From assembly GCA_964556565.1 (NCBI GenBank), contig CAZKWF010000002.1:62001-126000 (forward strand): a stretch of 64,000 nucleotides of DNA. Direction: 5' to 3'. The number at the start of each line of letters is the position of its first letter. Positions within the stretch are counted from its first letter, which is position 1. Positions 53,786 to 62,622 of this stretch are shown piece by piece. The position numbers and the translations under genes are program-made. Origin of the DNA: SOJZ01 sp964556565. GTDB taxonomy: Archaea > Thermoproteota > Bathyarchaeia > Bathyarchaeales > Bathyarchaeaceae. Under the pieces are notes generated by a model. It made no database searches and was not told the origin of the DNA. It saw only the letters and a list, made by a program, of their open reading frames with translations.

Positions 53786-54124
53786 CTACTCTTTTTTTCG
53801 GTACTCATCTAAGAAGGCGAGTATTGCTTCTAGCTTGGAGGTTTCTACAATTTTATGTCCGCCAGCTAAAAAGACTCGAATCTCCTGTATGCTTTCAGGC
53901 ATGCAGTTGACGACTTGAACAGCCTCTTCTTCTTCCAATTTAAACTGCTTCACAAGTTTTTTCACGATTTTTTCTGCAGTTTTAGCATCTACCTTGGAGA
54001 ATTTTGCCGTGTAATCCAGCGATCTTCGTTGGAACTGATCAAGCTGTTCTTCGCCTATTGATTCTAGCATTTTCTTAACCTCTGGAATTGTGACTATATG
54101 CTTCTTCGTTGTGTTTCTTGGCAT
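53786..54124 (-). CDS. rpoF: RNA polymerase subunit RpoF (Rpb4)
   Basis: 112 residues, all-helical, forming the stalk with RpoE. VTIPEVKKMLESIGEEQLDQFQRRSLDYTAKFSK, with its typical later LVKQFKLEEEEAVQVVNCMPESIQEIR. Gene order L21e-RpoF-DUF655-KsgA is the standard archaeal one. Confidence 0.9.
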   Translation of the reverse strand: MPRNTTKKHIVTIPEVKKMLESIGEEQLDQFQRRSLDYTAKFSKVDAKTAEKIVKKLVKQFKLEEEEAVQVVNCMPESIQEIRVFLAGGHKIVETSKLEAILAFLDEYRKKE

Positions 54125-54127
54125 TTT

Positions 54128-54427
54128 TCATCCTCCTACATGAGGTTTTAGATGTTCTGGACGTACAATTATCTCTTTCACCGCTTTTCCCTGCGTGACG
54201 TTTACGATGTATGCTCTGCCTTTTTTATCAGTTATGACGCCTATTCTTCCATGGAATCTTCGATGAGGCATGCCCTTATGAACGCTTGGATCAATCTTAA
54301 CTACTACTTTCTCTCCCGGCTTATACTCGTAGAGTATTTTACTAAGACCCGTTTTTCCTCGTTCTCGAGGCTTTCTCTTCAAAAGGGAGCGAGTTTTCCT
54401 TTGATATCCTTTCGCTTTTCTTCCCAT
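54128..54427 (-). CDS. rpl21e: 50S ribosomal protein L21e
   Basis: 99 residues from the ATG at 54427 (an in-frame TTG is six bases upstream). MGRKAKGYQRKTRSLLKRKPRE, then KVVVKIDPSVHKGMPHRRFHGR and the IVRPEHLKPH tail. GGGGG lies ~9 bases before the ATG. Confidence 0.94.
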   Translation of the reverse strand: MGRKAKGYQRKTRSLLKRKPRERGKTGLSKILYEYKPGEKVVVKIDPSVHKGMPHRRFHGRIGVITDKKGRAYIVNVTQGKAVKEIIVRPEHLKPHVGG

Positions 54428-54429
54428 TT

Positions 54430-55731
54430 TCAAGATTCCCCCATAACGACGTTTAGAACGTCTAACTCGAGAGGTTTAGCCTTAGCGTTAACGATCTTAG
54501 TGACGTTGGGGTCGGTTCGACCTTCGTCGCCGGTTATTAATTCTTTAATGTAAAGTCCTCCTTGACAACGGATTCTCATTTCCACTCGGCTAGGCTTTAA
54601 CCTCTTTATTTTCGTCGTATATATGTACTTTTCTCGAATGCGGTCTGCTCTTCTGTGCAGGACACGTAGAGGGGTTTGCTGATGAACAAGTAGATTGGTA
54701 AGCGTTTTCTCTAGAGCCTCTAACTCTTCATCAGAGATTTTTCTATCAAACTCGACGATTGTCTTGTAGATTTTTTGTGCTGCCTCCGCTTTCTTTAATT
54801 TTCTAACCATATTTCTCTCAGTGACTTGCAGATTAAGAACTTTCACTTTGCCCTCTGCCTGTTTATTGATTGTTCGCGCAAGATTTCGTAAGCTTATAAA
54901 TCGTTTTTTAGGCTTTTTGACTTCTATAATGAAAGGTCTTCCAGACCCCAGCATGCGAGCATCGACATCTTCTCGCCCAGCCGCATGAAATGCGGTCCCT
55001 GCTCCACAGGTTTTTTGTAATGTTGGTCCTGCGATGATTTCTTCAACCGATTCTGAGTACGTTTTTCCTGTTCCGTTGCATCGTGGGCACCCTTTTCCTC
55101 TACATTCAGAGCAAAGCCATTTTGACTGCGGTATTCCTCGGGTCAGCTTTTTGTATTTACCCATGATACACAGTGGATTTACTTGGAGTGTGACTTGTTT
55201 GGTGAATGGGTTGACGAGGACTACAACTTCTGGCTTTGCGTATTCCGCTGTTTTTTGTATAATTTCTGAGAGTTTCTTACCGATGTTACGGCTAAATTCG
55301 TTCCTCATGCTTTCTCCGTGTTTCACCGCAAACTCAGCCTTAAACTCGTCTTCCCTTTCCTCCACTTCGGCTGGTAGTTCTATGCCTACCAAGAATGTGT
55401 CATACTCGTAGTCCTGCAATTTTTCCACTGAACTGTCTACTAATTCTTGTAAGAGTTCAAATTGGCCCTCACAGAGATGGCACTCCCGCTTTTTTCCGAT
55501 CCTTTTTTTCATTTTTCTTAATATTTCGGCAGCCATATCGAAGGATCCATTGGTTGCCATTGTTTTGAGGAGCAAGACCCCTGCTTTCTCCCCCACGAGC
55601 GCTAATTGGTGACCCTTCAGGGTTAACATTAGCTTGAGAGCTTCACCTCGTTTTTTGTTGTCTACTCCGTAGCCTAGGAGAGCAAATTGTCTCCCTAAGC
55701 AATGGTTGCAGAGGGGATGTTTCTCAAGCAT
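54430..55731 (-). CDS. pus10: tRNA pseudouridine synthase Pus10
   Basis: Makes pseudouridine 54/55 in archaeal tRNA. N-terminal CNHCLGRQFALLGYG with zinc partner CHLCEG, a THUMP-like middle, a CSECRGKGCPRCNGTG cysteine cluster, then the catalytic segment GREDVDARMLGSGRPFIIEV (catalytic Asp in VDARM). 433 residues. Confidence 0.93.
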   Translation of the reverse strand: MLEKHPLCNHCLGRQFALLGYGVDNKKRGEALKLMLTLKGHQLALVGEKAGVLLLKTMATNGSFDMAAEILRKMKKRIGKKRECHLCEGQFELLQELVDSSVEKLQDYEYDTFLVGIELPAEVEEREDEFKAEFAVKHGESMRNEFSRNIGKKLSEIIQKTAEYAKPEVVVLVNPFTKQVTLQVNPLCIMGKYKKLTRGIPQSKWLCSECRGKGCPRCNGTGKTYSESVEEIIAGPTLQKTCGAGTAFHAAGREDVDARMLGSGRPFIIEVKKPKKRFISLRNLARTINKQAEGKVKVLNLQVTERNMVRKLKKAEAAQKIYKTIVEFDRKISDEELEALEKTLTNLLVHQQTPLRVLHRRADRIREKYIYTTKIKRLKPSRVEMRIRCQGGLYIKELITGDEGRTDPNVTKIVNAKAKPLELDVLNVVMGES

Positions 55732-55810
55732 CTTTTGCGCCCTTTCAGGTATCTCCGTGAAGAACCATCCTCCTTTTACTTGAACATACTACAGGTTTTT
55801 TAGATGTTTT

Positions 55811-57139
55811 CTATTGCGGGATCCTAAGTTTTTTTCCAAAAAATGGAAGCTTCTTCCTTCGCAAGGTTTTCATCATCTTTTTCATCATCGAGTGTTGTTT
55901 AAGAAGCTCTTTCACTTCTTTCTCGGTGGTGCCTGATCCTCGAGCTACGCGTCGTATTCTGGATGCATTGAAGATTTTCGGTTTCTCCCTCTCAGTTGGC
56001 GTCATTGATTCGATTATTACCTTCCATCTTTCTAGGCGGTCTTCAGCGATGTCCATTTGGTCTTCAGGTATGTCATAAGAAAAACCGGGAATCATCTTCA
56101 GAAGATGTCGAAGCGGGCCCATGCTTTTCACGGATTCGAATTGCTCATACATATCCGTGAGAGTGAACCTTCCACTCAGAATCGCTCGCATCTTCTTTTC
56201 TGGAACCTTTACCTCTGCTTCCCGCACTTTTTCGATGAGCGTTTGAAGGTCACCCATGCCTAACAGTCTACCTACGAACCGTGATGGAACAAAGGATTCT
56301 ATGTCGTTGATTTTTTCACCTGTGCCAATGAATTTTATGGGTGCACCTATGGCTGCGACGGCTGAGAGTGCACCTCCTCCTCTCGCGGAGCCATCCAGCT
56401 TTGCAACTAAAATTGATCCAATTGGTGTGGCTTCATGGAATGCCTTTGCTTGTATTGCTGCTTGCTGGCCTATGGTGCCGTCAACTACCAAGACCACTTC
56501 TGTGGGTTTGACTGCCTTTTCCATTTCTTTCATTTCTTTGATCAGGCTTGTCTCGTCTTTGTGTCGTCCAGCGGTGTCAACGAGGATCACGTCATATTTG
56601 AGAAATTGTTCCAGTCCGTCTCGAGCAACTTTGACGGAATTTTTTGCTTTCGAGTCTCCGTAGACGGGAATGTTTATGCGTTTGGCTAGTTGTTCTAGTT
56701 GTGCGAGTGCGCCTGGTCTATAGGTGTCTGTGCAGACAAGCGCTGTTTTTAATCCTCTTTTTTGGAGGTATCTAGCAAGTTTTGCCGCAGCCGTGGTTTT
56801 GCCTGAGCCTTGTATTCCCACAAGCATGAGGATGTTTGTTTTTCCAGTTTTTATCTTCAGGGGAGTAGGTTTTTCACCCAAGAAGCGTGTAAGTTCTTCG
56901 TAGACCACTTTTATTACATGTTCTCGTCTGGAGACCCCGGGCGGAAGCTTTTCTCCTAAAGCTCTGTCTTCTATTCGTTTCGAGATTTCAAGAACAAGCT
57001 TCACGTTAACATCCGCTTGGAGTAACGCTCGTTGAATATCGCGGACCAGCTCCTTTATGGTAGCCTCGTCTACGATGGGAACTCGGAAAATCTTCTTTAA
57101 CGCACTGTATAGGCCTTTTCCCAGCGTTTGGAGCGCCAC
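55811..57139 (-). CDS. srp54: Signal recognition particle GTPase SRP54
   Basis: 442 residues. N domain (~1-90), G domain with MLVGIQGSGKTTAAAKLARYL, DTYRPGALAQLEQL, VDTAGRHKDE and VAKLDGSARGGGALS, and an M domain from ~300 (FTLTDMYEQFESVKSMGP; GSGTTEKEVKELLKQ). Delivers nascent membrane and secretory proteins. Partner of SRP19. Confidence 0.96.
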   Translation of the reverse strand: MALQTLGKGLYSALKKIFRVPIVDEATIKELVRDIQRALLQADVNVKLVLEISKRIEDRALGEKLPPGVSRREHVIKVVYEELTRFLGEKPTPLKIKTGKTNILMLVGIQGSGKTTAAAKLARYLQKRGLKTALVCTDTYRPGALAQLEQLAKRINIPVYGDSKAKNSVKVARDGLEQFLKYDVILVDTAGRHKDETSLIKEMKEMEKAVKPTEVVLVVDGTIGQQAAIQAKAFHEATPIGSILVAKLDGSARGGGALSAVAAIGAPIKFIGTGEKINDIESFVPSRFVGRLLGMGDLQTLIEKVREAEVKVPEKKMRAILSGRFTLTDMYEQFESVKSMGPLRHLLKMIPGFSYDIPEDQMDIAEDRLERWKVIIESMTPTEREKPKIFNASRIRRVARGSGTTEKEVKELLKQHSMMKKMMKTLRRKKLPFFGKKLRIPQ

Positions 57140-57368
57140 CGTTTATTCATTGTCTCCTTTATTCTCGTGCTACATTCATTCTGTTCATTGCATCTTTTAA
57201 CGAAGCGTCTTATTTGTTTGTTATCCCTTTCCACTTAGCGACACAAGTCCTCTTCTCCGTTTCCAAAAACTTTCATCATCAAATACAATTCTTCGGTTTT
57301 TTCTAGAAAGAGGTCATTATGGGATTTTGGAGTATTTTTCAATAAACCGCTTTATTTCCTTTGAAAAG

Positions 57369-57602
57369 TTAGGGTTTGAGAAAAACATCTGTGCCATGAC
57401 CAGTCTTCTTCTTTCCTATCCATCCCATCTTGATTAACTTCTTAACTACAGTTTGGCAGATTCCATATTCGTGAGGGGGAAGCCCCTTGGGAACATTTTC
57501 AATAGGGGTGTGTCTTTTGCCCCAATAGTGGTGATGATAAAGTTTCCATAAAATTCTAAACTTATGTTTGACAAAGGCTTCCTCTTCCAATGCAATCGCC
57601 AC
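57369..57602 (-). CDS. Small winged-helix-like archaeal protein
   Basis: 77 residues with a predicted helix-turn-helix tail (YGICQTVVKKLIKMGWIGKK, then GTDVFLKP as wing). The middle segment HTPIENVPKGLPPH looks conserved in archaea. Function unknown. The 229-base gap upstream of it (57140-57368) contains no other gene that I can support. Confidence 0.6.
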   Translation of the reverse strand: MAIALEEEAFVKHKFRILWKLYHHHYWGKRHTPIENVPKGLPPHEYGICQTVVKKLIKMGWIGKKKTGHGTDVFLKP

Positions 57603-57762
57603 ATCCTACTATACCTTTCACACAAATTAATATGATCTCTTGAATCGTACACTAGATGACTACAATATGTTACGTTAAGTGTATCTAAAAGTTATCATTG
57701 AGTGTAAACACTTATATATCCGTCAGTAGACGTTTGCATACTAGTAAAGAAGGGCGCCATGA

Positions 57763-58092
57763 ATGCTGGAAGATTTGTTCGGTAACAATGCTTTCACGAA
57801 AGTCTTAGATTTCTTTCTAGAAAACAGATTCTGGGACTACACAAAAAAAGACGTTGCAAATGAATCTGGAATAAGTAGGACTCAGCTATACAGATTCTGG
57901 AATGTTCTAGAAGAATTTGAACTTGTCAAAGAAACCAGAAAGATAGGGGGAACAACTCTCTACAAGGTAAACCTAGATTCTCCAATAATAAGATTGTTAG
58001 AGCAATTATCACAGAATGTAGCAGACGAAATAAATGAAAGAATACTCATAGAGGAAAAGAAAGCCATTAGCCCGATGCAACTCATGAAATAA
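57763..58092 (+). CDS. Winged-helix transcriptional regulator
   Basis: 109 residues. TKKDVANESGISRTQLYRFWNVLEEF is a clear helix-turn-helix, followed by LVKETRKIGGTTLYKVNL as the wing and a C-terminal helix. A TATATAT-like stretch at ~57713 lies ~50 bases upstream. Targets unknown; ~100 bases before the PAC2/Hsp20 pair. Confidence 0.8.
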   Translation: MLEDLFGNNAFTKVLDFFLENRFWDYTKKDVANESGISRTQLYRFWNVLEEFELVKETRKIGGTTLYKVNLDSPIIRLLEQLSQNVADEINERILIEEKKAISPMQLMK

Positions 58093-58198
58093 GTCCACTA
58101 TAGTTTCCCCATTTGTTTCTGCGACCTACACAAAAAAATTCTCATTTACCATAACTCTTTTCTCCCACATCAACAAATCTAAACAGAGGAAACGAACT

Positions 58199-58942
58199 AT
58201 GTCACAACCCGTAAGAATCATAGAAAAAAAGCCTATACCTACTGAAGCGTTGATGCTTCACGGACTTCCAGACGTGGGCCTCGTCGGACTCATCGCAACC
58301 TCCTACATAATATCCGAACTCGACCTAGAAGAAATAGCATACGTAGACTCAGACCTCCTTCCACCAGCGGTTGTAATACATGAAGGCTTCCCACACGCTC
58401 CACTGCGAATCTACGGAGGCAAAAGCGTAATCGCAGCAATCTCTGAGATGGCAATCCCCGCCGCAGCAATCCACCCTGTCATGCGGAAACTTATCGACTG
58501 GGCACAATCAAAAAAAGTGAAAATGGTTCTGTCAATCGGGGGGATGCCATTACAAAACAGACAAGACATTAAGGCCCCAAAGGTTTTTTGCGCCGCATCA
58601 AACACAGACCTTCTCGACCTGTTAGACAAGAAAGGCTTGAACATTTTGAAGGAAGGTTACATGGTTGGACCTCAAGCACTTACCATGCGATATTGCGCCG
58701 AGAGAAAACTCTCAGCCATAGCCTTTCTAGCCCAATCGTTTTACAATTATCCTGACCCAGAAGCGGCAGCCGTGGCAATCAACGAAGTTGCCAAAGTAGC
58801 TGAATTCAAAATAGATGTCTCCAAACTGCTTGAGAAAGGAGAGGAAATTCGGCTGAGAGCGAGAGACATAATGAAACGAACCCAACGTGAATTGACCCAC
58901 ATGAAAAAGTCGCAGGAATACGACCTTCCACTGTACGTCTAG
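58199..58942 (+). CDS. PAC2-family protein (PbaA-like proteasome assembly chaperone)
   Basis: 247 residues. MLHGLPDVGLVGLIATSYII, KVKMVLSIGGMPLQNRQ and YMVGPQALTMRYCAERKL are the PAC2 pattern; a charged C-terminal tail ends in LPLYV. A C-terminal hydrophobic-Tyr-X type end is used by archaeal assembly chaperones to dock onto proteasome rings; YV fits loosely. Transcribed with an Hsp20 gene 12 bases downstream. Confidence 0.88.
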   Translation: MSQPVRIIEKKPIPTEALMLHGLPDVGLVGLIATSYIISELDLEEIAYVDSDLLPPAVVIHEGFPHAPLRIYGGKSVIAAISEMAIPAAAIHPVMRKLIDWAQSKKVKMVLSIGGMPLQNRQDIKAPKVFCAASNTDLLDLLDKKGLNILKEGYMVGPQALTMRYCAERKLSAIAFLAQSFYNYPDPEAAAVAINEVAKVAEFKIDVSKLLEKGEEIRLRARDIMKRTQRELTHMKKSQEYDLPLYV

Positions 58943-58954
58943 GAGGAAAATGCA

Positions 58955-59407
58955 TTGACGTACAAAAGACAAAGAAAACGTTCAATCTTCGACATAATGA
59001 GCGATTATGTAGAAGACTTCAAAACTTGGGCTGAAGAAATAATCGAGTCTGCCACCAATGAGCGCCCTAGCTGGGACATCGAATCCTGCTCGCTTGAACC
59101 GCTATGCAACATTTTCGTCACAACAAAAGAAGTAGTGGTCACCGCAGATCTTCCTTACACAGAACCCAAAATGGTCAGGGTCGAGGCAATAGGCGAAGAC
59201 ATTATCGAAATAGAGGCAAAGATGAAACGAAAAATGCATTTCGACGACTTCGGCATCACCCATCGGAAGGGCGAGTTCTCCTCATTCCTTTGCCAACCCC
59301 GCATCCCAGTGCCCATTAAGCCTGAACAAATGAAAATCTCCTTCAAACACGGTATTCTAGAAATACGTCTACCGAGGAAAAAAGGCTACGAAATCAAAGT
59401 AGAGTAA
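58955..59407 (+). CDS. Small heat-shock protein Hsp20
   Basis: 150 residues with an alpha-crystallin domain from ~50 to 150 (FVTTKEVVVTADLPYTEPKMVRVEA ... ISFKHGILEIRLPRKK). Start TTG at 58955 with AGGAGG at 58941-58946, eight bases away. An ATG at 58950 is out of frame and ends after two codons. Confidence 0.88.
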   Translation: MTYKRQRKRSIFDIMSDYVEDFKTWAEEIIESATNERPSWDIESCSLEPLCNIFVTTKEVVVTADLPYTEPKMVRVEAIGEDIIEIEAKMKRKMHFDDFGITHRKGEFSSFLCQPRIPVPIKPEQMKISFKHGILEIRLPRKKGYEIKVE

Positions 59408-59417
59408 CTGCATCGTT

Positions 59418-59427
59418 GCATGCATGC
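59418..59427. repeat. Palindrome GCATGCATGC
   Basis: A perfect 10-base palindrome between two convergent genes. Further copies of the TGCATGCA or CATGCATG core in non-coding DNA are at 47082-47089, 60171-60178, 60544-60551, 60775-60782 and 62632-62639. Confidence 0.85.
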
Positions 59428-59450
59428 GTTTGTCCTTGCCGAATGTTAAC

Positions 59451-59912
59451 TCATCTATTCTTTAACCATTGTGCGACTTGTCTTAGTTTGGGGTCAGCAG
59501 TTTGATTGATTATTGGGATTTCTCGTGCGCCGATTTTTTTGATGGGTTGATATTTGGGCATTTGTGAAAAGATGACTCCAGTCCAATATCTTGTGCCTTT
59601 CAACGCTTGTTCCACTATTATGTCATTATGGGCTTGATATGGCAAGGCAAGAAACACTATCCCTTCCGCCCAGTTCAACGCTACTTGCTCTCCAGATATC
59701 GCCATCATCTCTACCCTCTTAAAGAACTCATCAATCTGAAACCCCGTGCAATTAAGAATAACAATTTTCTTTATAGACCGAAGACTAATCTCAACCTTTT
59801 CACTCTCTTCCATCCATGAACCACCAATTGCATCAGAGTTTTCAAATTTTGCATGCTTGAAAAATCTTTCAAAAAAAGAAGGGGGAATGAGAGACTTCAG
59901 TGATTTGTTCAT
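59451..59912 (-). CDS. Hypothetical protein, 153 residues
   Basis: Unrecognised soluble alpha/beta protein. The N-terminal half is charged; a beta-strand (KIVILNCTGFQIDEF) and a hydrophobic strand (EGIVFLALPYQAH) suggest a compact domain, ending in QVAQWLKNR. Its ATG overlaps the stop codon of the basic mini-ORF upstream. Confidence 0.55.
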   Translation of the reverse strand: MNKSLKSLIPPSFFERFFKHAKFENSDAIGGSWMEESEKVEISLRSIKKIVILNCTGFQIDEFFKRVEMMAISGEQVALNWAEGIVFLALPYQAHNDIIVEQALKGTRYWTGVIFSQMPKYQPIKKIGAREIPIINQTADPKLRQVAQWLKNR

Positions 59913-59965
59913 TCCTCTTTCTTCTTGCCCTTCTTACCTTTCTTCTTTCCTTTCTTCCCCATCAT
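59909..59965 (-). CDS. 18-residue basic mini-ORF
   Basis: ATG-ATG at 59965 to TGA at 59909; the product is Met-Met-Gly followed by almost only Lys and Gly, ending Lys-Glu-Glu. The stop overlaps the next gene's ATG (ATGA). Immediately downstream of an acidic mini-ORF. Could be a leader peptide or a charged tail of a frameshifted gene. Confidence 0.35.
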   Translation of the reverse strand: MMGKKGKKKGKKGKKKEE

Positions 59966-59968
59966 TTA

Positions 59969-60016
59969 TCACTCTTCTTCTTCGTCTTCTTCTTCCCAGT
60001 CTTCATCTTCTTCCAT
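59969..60016 (-). CDS. 15-residue acidic mini-ORF
   Basis: ATG at 60016 to TGA at 59969: Met, Glu-Glu-Asp-Glu-Asp-Trp, then only Glu and Asp. Three bases separate its stop from the basic mini-ORF. The arrangement acidic-basic-153-residue gene looks deliberate. Confidence 0.3.
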   Translation of the reverse strand: MEEDEDWEEEDEEEE

Positions 60017-60040
60017 GCCCTAGTCCCTCAAAAATCCCTT

Positions 60041-60868
60041 AAGGCACAGTAAGATGTATATATGCATTTCGTTCAAAGAAATATGAATAAAAAATCCTTC
60101 TCTAACGAAAATATGGCTTGTTTGGGCTCCAATTTTTGCCTTGCATACAATTTTTCACCATGTAAGCGAACATGCATGCGTATATGCTTAAAGCTGTTTG
60201 TCTTCACCCTAAACACAGCGTGCTTAGAGAGTTACAAGTCAGTAAATTGACTTATTCTTAATATTGTGCTAGTTTGGTTGGTTTTGAGGAGTTGCCCTCG
60301 GAGCCTGTACCACGCCACCCGGGATAAGTCACGTTTGGCTTTCTCTTTATGAGAAGAGCAGGTACGGGATTTATGCGTGCAGAGCAGGTCTTCTGCAAGG
60401 GCAACCCCAAAACACAAGCACATTCTTCAGTTTAAATGATTTATGAACCTGAAATGTCTTTTTTCTGACCTTGTTTGGGGTTAAATTTTGACCACACACA
60501 CAAATTACTGGAACATTATCCTTCCGTTGTTCTATTGCATGCGTGCATGCATCGCAAATCATAAAACTGAAGCAAAAGATCACTGACACTCAAATGAGAC
60601 CGAGAATTGTTTTGATTGCGTATCGCCGTTTTGCCATTTAACCTATCTGCAGTAAGTGCTGACCAAACTCCTGATTTTGCCTCCAAAGGCCTTCCACAAT
60701 CAGCTAAAGCACCGTCTATTAACCACCGTTCTTTTTGGTCTTCCGCACCGCCTGCCACAGAATGGAACAGAACACATGCATGCGGGCATATTGACTTGGA
60801 ATGTTTAGTTGTAATTCATAAATCAGATTTTTGCCAAAATCTCTCTAAGAGACTGGAGAAGAAAATCA
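60041..60868. other. Long non-coding stretch
   Basis: 828 bases without a supported protein gene. It contains the foldable element at 60288-60408 and three copies of the CATGCATG-type palindrome (60171, 60537-60552, 60775). The remaining frames look random in composition. Confidence 0.5.
60288..60408. ncRNA. Candidate structured RNA, ~121 nt, strand uncertain
   Basis: The ends pair over 11 positions (GGAGTTGCCCT with AGGGCAACCCC, one mismatch on this strand or one G-U on the other). Inside are an 8-bp helix CCTGTACC/GGTACGGG, a hairpin TTCTC-TTTAT-GAGAA and a hairpin GCAGA...TCTGC, giving a branched fold. On the minus strand a TTTAAA box lies ~25 bases before the predicted 5' end; on the plus strand the 8-bp helix pairs better. 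It does not match tRNA, 5S, SRP, RNase P or a riboswitch that I know. Confidence 0.45.
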
Positions 60869-61348
60869 GTGTCAGCTGTTCCAAGGAGTTGCGTTGAGAA
60901 GTATCGACGTTTCAGTCAGAAACTGGCAAATCCAAATGTCCTTGCTGAGTTAAGGAACCTTTTCGAAAGAGAATACACTCTACCTGAGTTATTAGAATGG
61001 CTTCACCACAAAGTAAAATGGAGCAAGGGCAACATAAAACGACATAACGCCCCAATGGAAATTTTGGCTTATGGAAAGGGGAAATGCGGAGAATTCGGTA
61101 TCTTATTCACAGCTCTCTGCCTAGCCCACAACTATCGTGCAAGGCTAATTCTTGACATGTCTGATCACGTTTGGACAGAGATATGGAACAAAAAGGAGAG
61201 AAGGTGGGTTCACGTGGATCCATCAGAGAAAAGAATAGATGATCCTGAAATGTATGAAAGAGACTGGAAGAAGAGCCTGAAGAAAATATATGCTTTTGAG
61301 AATGGCGACATGGAAAATGTAACACGGAGATACAAGCTGGGCATGTAA
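60869..61348 (+). CDS. Peptide:N-glycanase-like transglutaminase-fold protein
   Basis: 159 residues from a GTG at 60869. The Cys-His-Asp triad of the transglutaminase superfamily is in place: GKGKCGEFGILFTALC (Cys), DMSDHVWTEIW (His), RRWVHVDPSE (Asp). The order and spacing, and the following DDPEMYERDWKKSLKKIYAFENGDMENVTRRY, match the core of eukaryotic cytosolic PNGase (RCGEW; DHVWTEV; LHCDP; LYE.GW.KKLSYVIAFS; DVT.RY). The CxxC zinc-binding pairs and the PUB and PAW domains of the eukaryotic enzymes are missing. Deglycosylation of N-glycoproteins is therefore a hypothesis; other amide hydrolysis is possible. Confidence 0.8.
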   Translation: MSAVPRSCVEKYRRFSQKLANPNVLAELRNLFEREYTLPELLEWLHHKVKWSKGNIKRHNAPMEILAYGKGKCGEFGILFTALCLAHNYRARLILDMSDHVWTEIWNKKERRWVHVDPSEKRIDDPEMYERDWKKSLKKIYAFENGDMENVTRRYKLGM

Positions 61349-61374
61349 CGAGTAGATGACTATAGGCGAAAACA

Positions 61375-62622
61375 ATGAAAAACACGGTTTCCACTGAAAG
61401 TAAGCAAAATCGGCAGGCAAAAGGATTCTATCAAGGGAATATTGCAGTTATCGCAAGTAGCAGTGCAACTAGGAGCTTTGGAACAGGGATAATAAGCACT
61501 TATGTTTCCCTATACTTCGTCAGTATCGGTGGAGACCCTATCACACTAGGGTTAATGACATCAATAGCATCTGTAGTTCAGTGTTTTGCGCTTTTTCTTG
61601 GAGGGTTCATATCAGACCACTATGGCAGAAGAAGAATCATGGTTTTAGCAGCCTTCTATAGCGTGCTCTTCCCGGTGCTCTACGCAATTATCCAAGACTG
61701 GCGCATCTTCATTGCCTCAACCATAATTGCCGCTTTTGGAGCGGTATCTAGTCCTGCGTCTCATGCAATAGTGGCTGACTCCATCCCTCCTGAAAGACGA
61801 ACCACAGGGATAGCATCGCTTCAAGTAGCCTCCTCTTTACCTGTCATATTTGCTCCATTGATTGGAGGATGGCTTATCAAAACCTACGGACTCATTGATG
61901 GCTTCAGATTGGCATCCGTCTACACAGCCGTAACCACTTTAGCTTCAGCTCTAATCATCTTTTTCTTTCTCAAGGAAACGATGCTGAACAGAGTCGGTCG
62001 AAAACCAAGATTGCTGAGTAACGATGTGCTAAGAGACTTCACGAAACGGTTGAGACAGTTGCCCAGCAGCCTAAGAACTCTACTGATTTCATACGCGCTC
62101 GTTGTATTTGCTAACGGGCTGGTTGGTCAGTATTACATTCTTTACGCGACAAAAATTATTGGTCTCACGGAACTGGACTGGGGAATCATCGTCAGCCTAC
62201 AATTTCTATTAGCAAATGTCTTGAGAATTCCTGGAGGATGGGTAAGTGACAAAATTGGAAAGAGAAAAGTTATGGCAATTTCAGTTTTGACATGTGCCCC
62301 ATGTACCATAATCTTTGTTTTGTCTCAGTCATTTCTTCAAGCTGCTATTGCTGCTCTTCTTCTCATAACTACTGGAATATATTATGCGCCAGCTCATGAG
62401 GCGCTTCAAGCAGACTTGACACCTAAAGCGGTGAGAGGACGAATTACAGCACTTTGGGACATAGGCAATGCTATTTCTGTAGCGTCAGGCACACTCATTG
62501 GTGGTTATCTCTTTCAGACAGTCAATCCTGCAACACCATTTTACCTGTTTACTGCAACCGAGTTAGTTGCTGCATTCTTGATAATGGGTGCCGTTAGAGA
62601 ACCTTCTGAAAAAGAAGCCTAG
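61375..62622 (+). CDS. Major facilitator superfamily transporter
   Basis: 415 residues, about 12 membrane helices. Motif A occurs in both halves (GGFISDHYGRRRIM at ~75-88 and GGWVSDKIGKRKVM at ~285-298). Substrate unknown; the set resembles drug/sugar-type MFS proteins. 26 bases after the PNGase-like gene, so probably co-transcribed. Confidence 0.88.
   Translation: MKNTVSTESKQNRQAKGFYQGNIAVIASSSATRSFGTGIISTYVSLYFVSIGGDPITLGLMTSIASVVQCFALFLGGFISDHYGRRRIMVLAAFYSVLFPVLYAIIQDWRIFIASTIIAAFGAVSSPASHAIVADSIPPERRTTGIASLQVASSLPVIFAPLIGGWLIKTYGLIDGFRLASVYTAVTTLASALIIFFFLKETMLNRVGRKPRLLSNDVLRDFTKRLRQLPSSLRTLLISYALVVFANGLVGQYYILYATKIIGLTELDWGIIVSLQFLLANVLRIPGGWVSDKIGKRKVMAISVLTCAPCTIIFVLSQSFLQAAIAALLLITTGIYYAPAHEALQADLTPKAVRGRITALWDIGNAISVASGTLIGGYLFQTVNPATPFYLFTATELVAAFLIMGAVREPSEKEA

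Noticed and set aside
60288..60408. SRP RNA, RNase P RNA, 5S rRNA or a known riboswitch
   Set aside because: None of their conserved core sequences are present and the length does not match SRP or RNase P RNA.
60616..60897. 93-residue frame before the PNGase-like gene
   Set aside because: No protein-like pattern; it lacks a ribosome site and crosses a recurring palindrome.
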